Positions 48,301 to 59,837 of a stretch of DNA of 64,000 nt are shown here, one piece after another; position 1 is the stretch's first letter, and the number at the start of each line of letters is the position of its first letter. A model generated the notes under the pieces. That model was given only the letters and a program-made list of their open reading frames with translations. It searched no databases and was not told where the DNA came from. The stretch is from Archegozetes longisetosus (lineage: Eukaryota > Arthropoda > Arachnida > Sarcoptiformes > Trhypochthoniidae): positions 5,723,843 through 5,787,842 of the forward strand of contig JAEMBT020000003.1 in the NCBI GenBank assembly GCA_018873245.2, given 5' to 3'. The translations under genes and the position numbers were made by a program.

Positions 48301-51300
48301 ACAAATGCAATTATTTAACAATTCATAGTCCATCATTCAGTTTTGAGGGGCACAGAGGTAAACGGATGACTAGATAATATGGGAAAAGATTTTTGCAAAA
48401 ATATAACCGATAGTAAGACTTACGCCACATAAACTTATAAAAATCATAATTTGAGTCATCGACTAAATTTGTATTATTAGGGTTGACTCCATCAAAACTA
48501 CTGAAACGACACATTCTTTTGAGGGAAGAATACTCAACTGATCGACAACTTCTCCTGAATGTTTTCATACATTGCTCCAAACAATCAAAAAAGCTATAAA
48601 CAGCTATCTCTACTTGATGTTGACCATTGAGTCTTTTGCTGCGATAGCATTGAAGAGTCGCGTTACGCAAAGAGTCATCTAAGAATATTGATAGTTTAAC
48701 TCTTTTCTGAGCTTAATTTTGAGCAGCAAAAAGGATCAAAGTTTTGATATATGTTTGCATGATTTGTATCCCATAATGAAATGCTTAATTATAGTTTTTG
48801 TCAAATGAAAGTATAAATGAAATTAAGCAAAAATGACAAAATGATGCTGACCTTTTTCATCACTAACGCATAAAACTCTATATAAATTTCCTGGTGATGG
48901 TTTAAGTGGTCTACTCTTGAATTGTTGAAGATTTTGCAAGGAGTCTGATTGAGTTGTTTCTTCGTAAGAAAGTGGGTCTTCATCGTAAAGAATGCAAGTC
49001 TGTCCAGTTTCGTCAAACATGAAAGAGCGACAAAGAAATCCCTGTTTATCTAAACTGTCTAAACAGGCATTAGAACATTCCTGAAAGTCTCGAGCACTTA
49101 TTAGAACTCTTTCAAAGATTGCATCCAGTTCTTTGCCAGTTTCGAGAATAAATGCAGTCCAGGCACACATTTGAGCCCCTATTAGCAAATGTTAAATAGA
49201 ATATGAAGTAATGAAACGTGAAATTGATTAGACATACTTGGAAGACACATATTTTCCATATAGTCAGAATTAGGATCAAGTTTGAATCCTTTAGGATTCA
49301 TATATCTGGTTTCTTTACTCATTTTACATTTGTTTGTCTTTCTATTAAAAGTGATCGATCTGCACGTAAACGAATGTTCGTTCAAACACTTATCTTCACA
49401 TTCTGTTCTATTGACCACTTGAATCTCTTTGTCATCTGTTCCTTCAAATTTATAGCTCGGAATCCTCTCAAAAATATACAGTCGATTAGGACACTGCGTG
49501 CTCACTTTCGTGGCTGTATTAAATAAAATTAATAAAAGCAAGTATGCAATGGAGTTTTTGAGTTTCGAAACAATTGATGGGATCAATTTTGTAAGTCGAA
49601 AAGTGTGATAACTAAGATTATACATACACGACAAGCAGACTTCATTGAAATGCCAAGCGTTGTCCTCTTTGACAAGAGTGTCTTGTCCATCTGGATTGCC
49701 CTTATCGTTATACAAAGTGCAAGTAGATGACTCATATTCTGCGCTAATATTAGGCACACTCTCTCTTCCTGGTGTTATAGAATTGTGCTGGAAATTATTT
49801 AAGATTATCATAATTTATAAGTTGTTCAACAATCACTCGATTATTAAATTGAAATAAGTCTTAGAGGAAGATTAGGTTAAAATATAGATATATTAGAAAT
49901 AAAATTATACAGCTTGTGGACTCTTGAAAGGGCTGGATCTTCTTCTTCCAGGAGAGAAATCGAAAGATAAGCAATTTTGAATAGCAGTCAATCTGTCTTC
50001 TTGGCACCGACGAATGCATTCTTCCAAAACTTTAATGGGAAGCTCGTTCCTTGTTATCTAATACAATAAATAAGACCAAACGCAAAGCTTAGTCAAGTTA
50101 TAACAAGTTGGGAACAGTCTGCGTTAATCTGACCACTTCCTTAATAGCCTGGTTCGTTCCAAACCTAGCGATGCCGTTCAGTTTATAGTCAGCAACTTTT
50201 TCGTATACAAGTTTACCGATTCCGTTGTTACAACTTTGAGCTATAAGGTTTTAGATGAAATATATCATAAGAATAAAGTTGTTTCTTAGTTATCTTTTTG
50301 GCAAATACTTATAATATCGTTTTGAAAATTTAGTTCAATTGAAGTAAATATTTGGTTTCAAAAGTAGTTAATTTAGTTAAGATTTATTACTCGTAAGATA
50401 AAATCAATGCAAAATGTTTAATCTCTATATATTAATTTTTATTATAACATAAAAATATTGGAATCTATAAAACCCTTTCGCCGATTCTTTTATTAAATTA
50501 TTTATATAAGAAATATGGATTCTCTAGAATCTCTTGTTAAAATGTTTGATAGTTTGTTATTTGCAAATTTTGCCGATTATTAACTAGAATTACAATTGAA
50601 GCAGATTTGGCATATAAGCTAACTTTAAGATTTATTTGAACATAGAATGAGTTAAAATTTTCTTGACAGGATATGCGACAAAGTTTGTTCACTTTATTAC
50701 GATGGAAATCTTGTTTACATATTTAGAATACAGCGTAGAATAATTTGTATATTAAGAATGCATATGAATTCATGAAAATCTAAGAAAGTGCTAAATCATT
50801 GTAAAGTTTTGGTCAAAGTATTGAAAAAAGTACTGAAAAGCAGCAGGAAAACATCTAAAAAATATTGATGAATTTATGAAAAAAATTGAATATATTAATA
50901 TATTTTGGGGAATTTTTGTTTGCCTTTTATCTTGAGAATCGAAACTAATTTGTAAGCGTTGTGTTGACCACACTTATGAATATTATGCGCATAAAAGTTC
51001 ATATAATTTTAATATGAATGAGTGAATCGGAAGTGAAAACAATCGAAATTGTATTCCGGGTTTGATTCAGCAAAAAGTACCGTAATTCGAAAATTAGAGG
51101 CTAAACTTTAAAGAATAAACTCATTGTTAGCAACGACTTAAAGCTAAAACAGTTAAAAAATATGTTTTGAATGGCCTTCGGATAAAACAATTTAAACTAA
51201 TTGAGCAAACTTTTCACGTAAAAGCTGAATGATTTTTGGAAATAGTTATGTTTAAAACTATTAATATTTAAATGTAACACCTTTTTGGAGGTTCGATTGA

Positions 51301-51900
51301 TTTGGAAACTTAATATTTGACTGACTCATCAGTTGGGTTTACAATTATTAATTCGATAGCTTGGTATTCTATTAAATTTCTGTTCTATTCACTAATGATT
51401 TTCACGAATTACTTCAGAGAAATTCCTATTTCTAATGAAATTAAATTTTGAGCTTTAAATAAAATTGATTAAATTATGAAAATAAATTCATTCTTAAAGA
51501 TAGACTAGCAGTAAGTGCTTGTTAATGATGATTGACGACCTACTCGTTCATCATCTACACGAAACTTCGGATTACAAAAATATGATTCCATACTTAAGAC
51601 TTAATCGAAGTTTTATCTTTTCATTTTGAACTTTTTCAACTATTATTTTAGTCAAATATCACAATCGACTTAATGAATAGAATTAAGATCTTAAAACTTA
51701 AGAGTTAAAAAATAAATGAAATGGGATCGAGTTTAAATTCTTAAATGAAAACTGAAATAATGATGAAAAAAGATTAAAAAAAGTGGAAGAAAAAAGAGAT
51801 GATATATATGAAGAGAGAAGAATTAGAAGTTACCTTCAGTTAAAATCCTCAAAGCAGCGAGAAAAGAGACTAATGGTACCATTATTATATAATTGTACAT
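45314..51900 (-). CDS. nompA: nompA-like protein: five PAN modules plus ZP domain
   Basis: Drosophila NompA is an extracellular ZP protein linking sensory dendrites to cuticle. Thirteen exons: 51900-51834, 50240-50134, 50057-49911, 49787-49628, 49513-49238, 49178-48852, 48678-48424, 47839-46651, 46557-46412, 46343-46247, 46180-46033, 45979-45602 and 45532-45314, all in phase, 1171 residues. Order: signal peptide (MYNYIIMVPLVSFLAALRIL); PAN1 (exons 2-4); PAN2 (ERIPSYKFEG, ECEDKCLNE); PAN3 (DFQECSNACLDS); PAN4 (FFDCLEQCMKTFRRSCRS); a Gly/Pro/Tyr-rich segment with PPGPPGPPGPPGPPG; PAN5 (RIEDCERACTETRDFVCKSF); ZP domain from CLEVTQTCTPEGM through FRLEARGQ, YRYDFYND, GCPVDLYVFPEL and TVRTCRGPCEP; furin site GRKKRS; membrane helix ALVTAITILISLITILGATA; and a cytoplasmic tail of about 80 residues. 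The start is the ATG that gives the signal peptide. Confidence 0.92.
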
Positions 51901-54232
51901 CTTATTAAACACCTATCGATTGATGAAATGAACACATATTAGCAAGAGTTTCAATCACAACTGACAATCATTATTACATGTTACTCAAGAGACATAATAA
52001 ATACATTGTTCATGTAAAACAATTATGATCAAATTGAGTCCGAATCACAGCTTCTGTCGGTGATCTCAACTATAACTGAGATTATGTTTAAATGAGCGAA
52101 TTTAACTTAATATGGAGTTGAATGATAGAAAAGCTAACTGTTTATTGAATAGTCAGCACGAGTGATAGGTCAAGCATTCTATAGGATAAATTGAACATAA
52201 TTTCGGCAAATTTTATGGCTTATTTCTTTATTGTTGATGAAAAATATACGCAATTCTATTGTGCAACAATTTGTCATAAATGAGTTATAAAATTATATGA
52301 ATGGCTAGGTTCTGGTTGGGTGGGGGATGATATTGAGGGCTAAGTTCCGCTGGCTTTTACAATAAACTTCCAGGATAGACGGCCAATGCCCAGCATTTTG
52401 TCCATATATTAGGTAAATGACATGATACATATTTTCAAAACAATAACTACATGAAATAAATTTTAAATAGGCTTCTCACGAGGGATCAAATTTTTCTCAA
52501 TCAATTTCATCCATATTAAATTACCTAAATCTTTACATCTGGATAAGTTACACTTTAACAATTAGCTTGCTTCTTACACAACAATATCGATTTGACTGAA
52601 AAGCTTTTTAGTTGGTTTTTTTGTGGTGTGCAATTACGATGAAAGTTATACGGAAGAGTTGAGTCTAGTCGGAAAAAACTAACCCTCGTATTGGTGATTG
52701 GTGAAAATATTCATTTCCTATCAACTTCAAGGAATTGAGTTCGGTTCGCTATTTAGCCAATACTAATATTAGCATAACTTAAGTCTTTGTCTTATGCTCG
52801 TTATATTGAGTTAACTTCTCATAAGTTAACTAAAATCATCTCTTATGAGATCGATAAAAATGGATATTTATAAATTAATAAAGATCTGATGATATCATAT
52901 GAATGTATTGACACATTTTATCATTAGAGGAGAATGAATAATGCGGTAGTTCAGTGTCATGATCCTAACTATACAATACATTGAATGGAGAGGACATCAA
53001 TTTAACAATTATTGACACACATTAAGATGAAAAGATATTTTACATGGAATTCAAATGGATCATAATTGTCCGTAGAAATATAGCCGATATTTCCTATTTG
53101 AAGGCCAATGACTCTTCTGTACAATAGTGACAAACATGCAATCGTACAACTAAATCACTGTTAAGTGATTGTACTCTAGTATGAGCCAACTTCCCATCAG
53201 ACACATCAATATTTCAATTTCAATTGAAACTATGTTATCAATTATTTGAAAACTTTTCAAATATGAACCCAACCAATTCTAATGTTTTGCGAAATTCGTG
53301 GAAAACATTTTGAAGTCGGTAATTTGACAATTTGGTCAAAAAAGAATCAACAGGAACTGAAAAACTCTGGACAGCACTGAATCGATAACAACAATTAAAA
53401 AGATCTAAAGGGAAATAAATAATTTAGCAACCTTCCTCATAAATGAACTCATTTGTATTCTTCTTATAGGACTTTAAAAGAACTTTCAAATAATTTGTTG
53501 TTAACAATCTATGACTGCTAGTACTTTTTCCACTAATTAACTGATTATTTTCATATGCAATGGATTGTTTAAAATGAGCGTTTTTCCTAAAAATGATTGA
53601 CGTGCATAGAAACTGCCAAAAAACTAATTCTCAATACTTGTGCTTTAATGATTAGTTTTATAAGCTTTGAGGCCAGTTCTATATTTCAACTAAAAATAGA
53701 CAATCGGCTCGCCAACAGCTAATTCAGAATACAATAAAGCACTTGAAAACATTCACCATTTGAGGAAGTGTTAGAAAATAGAAGTGATCTGTGTTTAAGT
53801 AATGATATTATATATGAAAATAAGCGTCTAATATGGGTATAAAAGTGTTTGAAATTGAGACACGACTGCTTTATTCAAATGCTGTCAAATCAAAGCCACG
53901 AGTGACCTAAAACTGTATCCGTTTTTGACAAAAACAATGAATGAATGATCTCAAATAAATAGACACTTTCACAATTAACAGGATTACAATAAAACCTTCA
54001 TAAAACTCATTGTACTGGTGAATAACTACGCAAATATTCTAACTGTATATTGACAAAAACGAGTTATGGAAAACATTTCTTCTCTTTAGGAAAGTTTCGA
54101 AAAGTTTGCGAGAATCTATTGCAAAATGAGTAGAATGCAAGTTAATAGAAAAATTAATATTATTAATAAACAATAAGATAATAAATTAACAGAGGGATAA
54201 TAATAAAAAATAAAATAACAATATATTAGAAA
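51901..54232. other. Intergenic upstream of the nompA-like gene
   Basis: AT-rich with no supported gene. A GC-richer island at 52305-52405 (GGGTGGGGG and CGGCCAATGCCC words), 400 bp upstream of the start codon, may be the promoter or a 5' UTR exon of the nompA-like gene. The right end holds the SNX14 3' UTR. Confidence 0.5.
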
Positions 54233-57022
54233 TCAATGTCTAACAAGACTAGAGTCACTACAATTAGTTAATAAAATTTCAGGAAACAATTCTTTAACAA
54301 TAATATCAAAAATAAGGTACAACAGCTGCTTATTAAGCAACGGATATTGAAATATAGAAAACAAAACAAACATAACTTCTTCGTGTCTTTCTTTCCCCAA
54401 AACATTACCAACAACCCAGTTTGGAATGAATTCTTTAGCGTATTTTAGAGCTAATTGAGATCTTTGTTTCTTTTGCTGACTCGTACGAAGTGGTATATCT
54501 TTTTCAAAAAATAACGAATCTCTAAGTAAATGAATCAGTTCTACCATTCGTCCAGAAACTAGTAATGACTTTTTCAGTTTAGTTTTCAAATACCATTCAC
54601 TCATTGATTGTAAAGTTTTTCTTAATAATGGCCTAAACATAAAGAGAAACTTCAAGAACCAGTTATTGAGGTTATAAAAACGAATTAAGAAAAATAGTAT
54701 ATAATCATAAACAAAGTCCAACTGTGCATATATTCGCTCGGAGCTAGTTTCTGATTTTGAAATTTCATTCTCTGAAATATTGTTTTCACTCCATTGCCCC
54801 ATATTTTGATATAAAGCTTTGTGAAGATTAGCCATTGCGAACTCGCTCGGAGAATATTCCAACAGTTCTGAGATTTCATTCTTGACTGGTTTCGGCTTCG
54901 TTTGTTCAGTTGAAGATATAAATGATATCAAGAATGGCTCCAAATGTTGTCCGCGCTCTTTAGAGAACTTAGCCGGAACTGTTTTGATCATTTTTCCAAA
55001 TTTAATATCAGGTAAGAATCCAGTGGTGAACCCTTCTGAAGATCTGAGAAAATTGAATACAAGTTCACTGCCTTTGAGTTGTGGGCTTCCCAACAACTGC
55101 TTGAGAAACTTTTCGAATTCAGGTCTTCGAGACTCCATAAATGGTTTACTCAGTTTAACAAAAGATCTTTTTGGCGGCAAAGTTATTTCATTCAATTTTT
55201 CTCCATGAAATTCTCTCAGTTTAGACTCGAGTACATAAAACTCGTTATAACGCCTTTCAACAGTCCAACTGAAATTAAACGTTTCATCTTCTTGCACGTC
55301 AAGTCTTTTGACATTAATTACAAAGACATCATATTCTCTACCGTTAGGTTCTAGTTTTGATTCCACTTTAGGAATGGAAACCCTCCACGCACTCAAATCT
55401 TTCAATCGGTCATCACATGCAAAACTACTTTCATAGATGTCTTCGTTTCCGTTTTGAGATAGCTTCTCATATTCTGGTGTCTGATACTGGTAGACGTCGT
55501 CAAAACAGTCGATGTTTTCATTATTAGTTTCATCCAAACGATTCATCGTCGATAGCGATTCAGAACTGTTGGAACGAGAATTTACGCTTCTATTGTCATT
55601 TTTAATCTTTGATGGACTCAAACAGTCAAAACTAGCCCATCGCTGACCACATATTAATTTGAAATACAGATCACTTTGTAGAAACAGTGGACAATAGTAT
55701 TTCTCTAACAGATCGTAAACATAATCGCGCGCGTCATACATTGGTTTAGTTGTTCGCAGCTTTTCTACGTCTTCGAATTTTCCGTTTATTACTTCACTGA
55801 ACCCGTCGAATATGTTTTTACTAAAGTTTATGTGATCTACACTATTGGATAAGAAATATAAGTTGAAAATATTGATGGCTTCAACGTGTAAGTCTTTTAG
55901 CTGTTGTTGTGTTAGGTCGGGATTAAGTATTTTCTGACTAAACGAATCGATGTGCAAAATAAACTGAACTAAATTCATAAATCCTTCTTCTTTGGAAAAT
56001 TGTGTGAATAAGAATAACAACTGTTGATCTGATAATATTTGCTTCAAGTCTATTCCCAAATTGTTTGGTTCAATTGAATTGATTTTAGTGGCAGTGAATC
56101 GTTCAAGTATTTCAACCATATCATCATCATTACTTTCAGGAATATCGACACTGGTCTCATCCAACAGAAGAATAAGAAGTGCATTGATTTTATCGGGATC
56201 TCCGCAGATATCAATTACTGGCAAAAGTACCGAACATGCAATCAGTTCTCTGAAAAAGCAGTGAACCACTTTGCAGTTGAGATACTTTGGAGGCAACAAA
56301 AAGGGCATAACTGACTCGACGACTGAAGTCAAATACTTGACCTCATCTTCTCTACTGTTCATTGCTGGATGCAAAAGATGTCCGTATTCTTTGAGAACTG
56401 CTTCCTCGATATACTGAGCGGTTTTCGAGTGTCTCTTTCCGTGAACGAACATCTCCAAGTGATGTGTTAATACTTTTGGCAACTTATGCAACAGAATATC
56501 AGTTATATTAATGCCATTTTCAGCTCTTCGAACCAAAGTAGACAAAACGGTTCGCAAAATATGTCTCAATTCGATATCGAGTTTGTCAGTATTACTTCCG
56601 ATCTCCTCCAGCCACGAATTAACGAATTCTTTAAGAGTGAGTTCGAGTATTTCTTGAACAGCTTTGTCCACTTTCCGATCGACCAATAATCCCTTCCAAG
56701 GCTGAGGATTAATACTAAGTCTGGAGTCATGTCTTTCACAACTAATGTCGCCGCAAACCAGACAAACAGTTGAGAGTCGACTATTGTTTGGAATTAAATC
56801 AATACAAATATTAGAAGCTATTTGATGGGTTCTTTTAAACCAAAAATTGGGCAAATCGTTAACGTCTTTAAGGCACAGATTGAGTGATAATAGACCAAGT
56901 GTCAATGACAGTAATAATACAACGCAAGACCAAAAGCCAATTACAAATAAATTTGATATCAATATCGATCCGTATACTAATAATATTGTTATCAAAATAT
57001 TTTCCCATAAATTTCTTTTCAT
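54233..57022 (-). CDS. SNX14: Sorting nexin 14 (SNX14/Snazarus), single exon
   Basis: ER-anchored RGS-PX protein acting at ER-lipid droplet contacts and in lipid homeostasis. 929 residues in one uninterrupted frame. An N-terminal hydrophobic pair (ITILLVYGSILISNLFVIGF, VVLLLSLTLGLLSL) is followed by CLVCGDISCERH. PXA domain about 105-290 (NPQPWKGLLVDRKVDKAVQE, LRHILRTVLSTLVRRAE). RGS domain about 320-455 (LKQILSDQQLLFLFTQFSKE). PX domain about 560-680 (ERRYNEFYVLESKLREFHGE, TLPPKRSF). Nexin C-terminal domain at the end (LIHLLRDSLFF, NKQLLYLIFDIIVKELFPEI). KERGQHLEPFLISFI matches the SNX14 KEKGQHLEPFIMNFI, favouring SNX14 over SNX13, SNX19 and SNX25. No intron is present, which is unusual for this family. 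Confidence 0.93.
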   Translation of the reverse strand: MKRNLWENILITILLVYGSILISNLFVIGFWSCVVLLLSLTLGLLSLNLCLKDVNDLPNFWFKRTHQIASNICIDLIPNNSRLSTVCLVCGDISCERHDSRLSINPQPWKGLLVDRKVDKAVQEILELTLKEFVNSWLEEIGSNTDKLDIELRHILRTVLSTLVRRAENGINITDILLHKLPKVLTHHLEMFVHGKRHSKTAQYIEEAVLKEYGHLLHPAMNSREDEVKYLTSVVESVMPFLLPPKYLNCKVVHCFFRELIACSVLLPVIDICGDPDKINALLILLLDETSVDIPESNDDDMVEILERFTATKINSIEPNNLGIDLKQILSDQQLLFLFTQFSKEEGFMNLVQFILHIDSFSQKILNPDLTQQQLKDLHVEAINIFNLYFLSNSVDHINFSKNIFDGFSEVINGKFEDVEKLRTTKPMYDARDYVYDLLEKYYCPLFLQSDLYFKLICGQRWASFDCLSPSKIKNDNRSVNSRSNSSESLSTMNRLDETNNENIDCFDDVYQYQTPEYEKLSQNGNEDIYESSFACDDRLKDLSAWRVSIPKVESKLEPNGREYDVFVINVKRLDVQEDETFNFSWTVERRYNEFYVLESKLREFHGEKLNEITLPPKRSFVKLSKPFMESRRPEFEKFLKQLLGSPQLKGSELVFNFLRSSEGFTTGFLPDIKFGKMIKTVPAKFSKERGQHLEPFLISFISSTEQTKPKPVKNEISELLEYSPSEFAMANLHKALYQNMGQWSENNISENEISKSETSSERIYAQLDFVYDYILFFLIRFYNLNNWFLKFLFMFRPLLRKTLQSMSEWYLKTKLKKSLLVSGRMVELIHLLRDSLFFEKDIPLRTSQQKKQRSQLALKYAKEFIPNWVVGNVLGKERHEEVMFVLFSIFQYPLLNKQLLYLIFDIIVKELFPEILLTNCSDSSLVRH

Positions 57023-57062
57023 TATTATTATTACTATTATTACTATTATTAATGTTATTACA
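57021..57062. repeat. AAT-type trinucleotide repeat abutting the SNX14 start
   Basis: ATT/ACT trinucleotides (AAT/AGT on the coding strand) run directly up to the start codon, so the last units form the Kozak context. Confidence 0.85.
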
Positions 57063-58186
57063 AATAATTGATTAGTTTATTACCAATTGATTACTAAAAT
57101 ATTTGTTTTTATAAATCATTAATGAATTGATAAATTTGCTAAATATGAAATACTATCAAACTACAATTCAACTCAATTGTGATAAACTCTAATATTATAT
57201 AAATAATTTGGCAAATATTTTCAAAAAATAAATAGCTTTGTTTAATAAATAACTTGTATTCAATTGTTAATAATTGTCTAACTTCTCAGAACATATTAGG
57301 GAAATGACTTAAAACTTCAAAACAAAAAAACATCATCAAATACGTTCAATTTTTCATTATCTAGTGATTGACTGCAATCAGAGTGTAATGTGTTTAATAT
57401 TACTCACACCAATACGCAATGAGTCACACAAGAGAGGGCTTTAAGACTTGTATTTAGCTTTACGTTCTTTATAATTTATTGACTCAACTATTGGACTTTG
57501 CTTTGAATTATTCCTTATCAGTACAGTATCAGAATCTGTTATTTCATTAACTATTACTGTAACAATAATTAGTATGCCTTATGAAAATTTGAAAATTGTC
57601 ATTTCTAAATAATAGACAACTACTTGAGAACAGCTTTCAGCCAAATATAAAGGTTTGCTTCGAAGGAGTCATCAATAGTTTGAGGAACCATTAGAAATTC
57701 TTAAATCTAGGATTTAAGTCTAAGAATATAGATGAAAACTTTTCAATTAAAGATTTATCTTTCAAATTATTCACATTTGGCTTAATTGATATACACCAAA
57801 CATCTAAGATTTAAAGTTCCATTTAAGAATACAAATTTCTAATACTATAGGTTCTCTTGAGTCAGGTGTGCAAGAGTCCATGGAATGTCCTTAGAAATTA
57901 TTAATTTCATTGCCTCCAATCTTTCAGATCTTAAGATTTTGTCAATTAAGAATGAAAATTTAATTATTTCAAGGTTGAAGCTCTCATGTGATCCAAGAGT
58001 GAGGAATAATGGAAATTTAGTGAATGAATCTTTAGTGAATGAACATTACTTTTATAATTAGAAAAATAAATTGAATATTTCAATTTTTTGTATTTCAATT
58101 TTCAAGCTTATCTTGAGAACTTAAGCTTGAATAATTAAATTAATATTAGAATTGTAGTCATTTTAGTTGAAGCTGAGCTAAACCGG

Positions 58187-58278
58187 CCAACCTAAACAAA
58201 TTGATTGTACGCTTTAAATCACATTTATTAGACTGCATACCTCACTTTGTATATTATAAATCATTTTCTAGGTTAGGG
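58187..58278. repeat. Inverted pair of CCTAA/TTAGG-like words
   Basis: CCAACCTAAAC (58187-58197) faces CTAGGTTAGGG (58268-58278) across about 70 bp. It is weaker than the copies at 30.6 and 35.3 kb but has the same layout. Confidence 0.3.
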
Positions 58279-58330
58279 TCACCTAAAAGGATGAATGAAT
58301 TAATAAAATATGAGTAAATTATTTTTTTCA

Positions 58331-58456
58331 ATGCCTCCGCGAAAGAACAAATGTCAACATCGATTTCGGCAGATGAATAAGAGTAGGCGCAGATGCATTT
58401 TCATAAAAATCAATGCAATTTTATTATGTAATGCCAATAGAAGATATAGAGAATAG
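58331..58456 (+). CDS. Uncertain small basic ORF
   Basis: A 41-codon frame starting TTCAATGCC and beginning MPPRKNKCQHRFRQMNKSRR, with 11 Arg and 4 Lys. Its first 80 bp are GC-richer than their surroundings. No family is recognised. It may be a micropeptide, an upstream exon or chance. Confidence 0.2.
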   Translation: MPPRKNKCQHRFRQMNKSRRRCIFIKINAILLCNANRRYRE

Positions 58457-59837
58457 CTGCTATACTCTAAAAGTTCTCAAAAAACTAGGGTTTCCAGAGC
58501 TAGACTTTCACAGCATGTTAGTAGATATAAAATAGCTTTAATACTTAAGGCTATATTTATGATAAGACGTTTATTGATATTGTTGAAAATTGGGTTTTTC
58601 CTAAATTTTCGTTAGTCTATCACTAAAGTGTAAGTCACTTTAATACATAATATATTACAATGAAAGGAGGCTCCAATTGAAGTACTAAATATTTAGCACT
58701 TTATTAACAATCCAGTTCTGATTCTGCAGTAAAACTTTGTTCAAATTGGTCATAAATTTTTTCAACAATTACCTGCTATTACAAATACTAGTATGAAATA
58801 AGACTTAACAACTTGATGTGAGCACACAGTTCACAAGTAGTTAAAAATCAATAGTATTTCAGGTTCATTCGTTATCATTTTTAAAGCCGATTCTTGACCC
58901 CAACAAGTACAATAATAGATTATATTTTACTATTTTTAAATTGATTGTTGAAGTGACCTTATCTTCTTTTTTTGAAATGGATTTTTAGAAAGTTTCTCTG
59001 ATCTTAAATTAATTCAACTTGTATCGATTTTGAAATTAGACTGAATATGAAAGCACTACTGACTCAAAGTCTAGATCTAAATTGCAATATTAAGATAAAC
59101 CATTCATTGATTAACAGTTAAACTTTGTAAATTCGAAATGTTCTCAACTTTTTATTGCGATCAACTAAACAGAAGTTTTCGTGAAATCTACGGCAACAAA
59201 TTGTGTGAAAAACAATATGCTTTTAATGGAGAATTACGAAATACCGATTTCAAGTAACCCAAAGTGGTTTCTGAAGGCGTAAGAATAAATTTATAGCTGA
59301 GTATACGAAAAAGCTATCAAATTCTTACTGCATAAGAAACTTGAATAATTGACATGATACGACTTAATTGGTGAAAGCATGCAATCGAGTTTCGAAATAT
59401 ATTTTAAAATATAATTTTTGCGTATTATATTTTATTTAATATGAATTTAAGTATTATTGAACGCCGAAGCGAAACCGAATCTATATTCTGTAGCCTTGAA
59501 AAAATGATCGCATCGTATTTGACTCTCATCCGATCTATAGTTAACATCATTAAGTAATAGAACTTATTAGTCAAAACTTGTCTATTTTGCCAATCAATAA
59601 CTTCATACTAACAATTAATGCGTGATATTTCTCTTCTCATTATTGTTCAAAATACAAACAAATATCTCCGGTAATCTCAATCTATGGAATTTAAGAATAC
59701 AACCACAGCTCAACTGTTGTGAACAATCAATTCTGTTTAAGTACAGAATTCAATCAATTTATTAGAATAAACTCCGAAAAACGTGTTCTACTTTTCAAAT
59801 ACTCAAATCAGTGGTCAACGATTATATAAAGTGAAGA

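Larger units (their letters stand above)
57063..59837. other. Intergenic between divergent SNX14 and PAQR4
   Basis: AT-rich, shared 5' space of 2.8 kb. It holds a TTAGG-like inverted pair (58.19-58.28 kb) and a 41-codon basic ORF (58331), both listed. No other gene is seen. Confidence 0.6.

Noticed and set aside
49182-49811. A continuous 209-codon frame across two nompA-like exons
   Set aside because: The frame runs through an intron by chance. The GTATGT donor at 49627 and the CAG acceptor before 49513 close in phase and preserve the PAN spacing.
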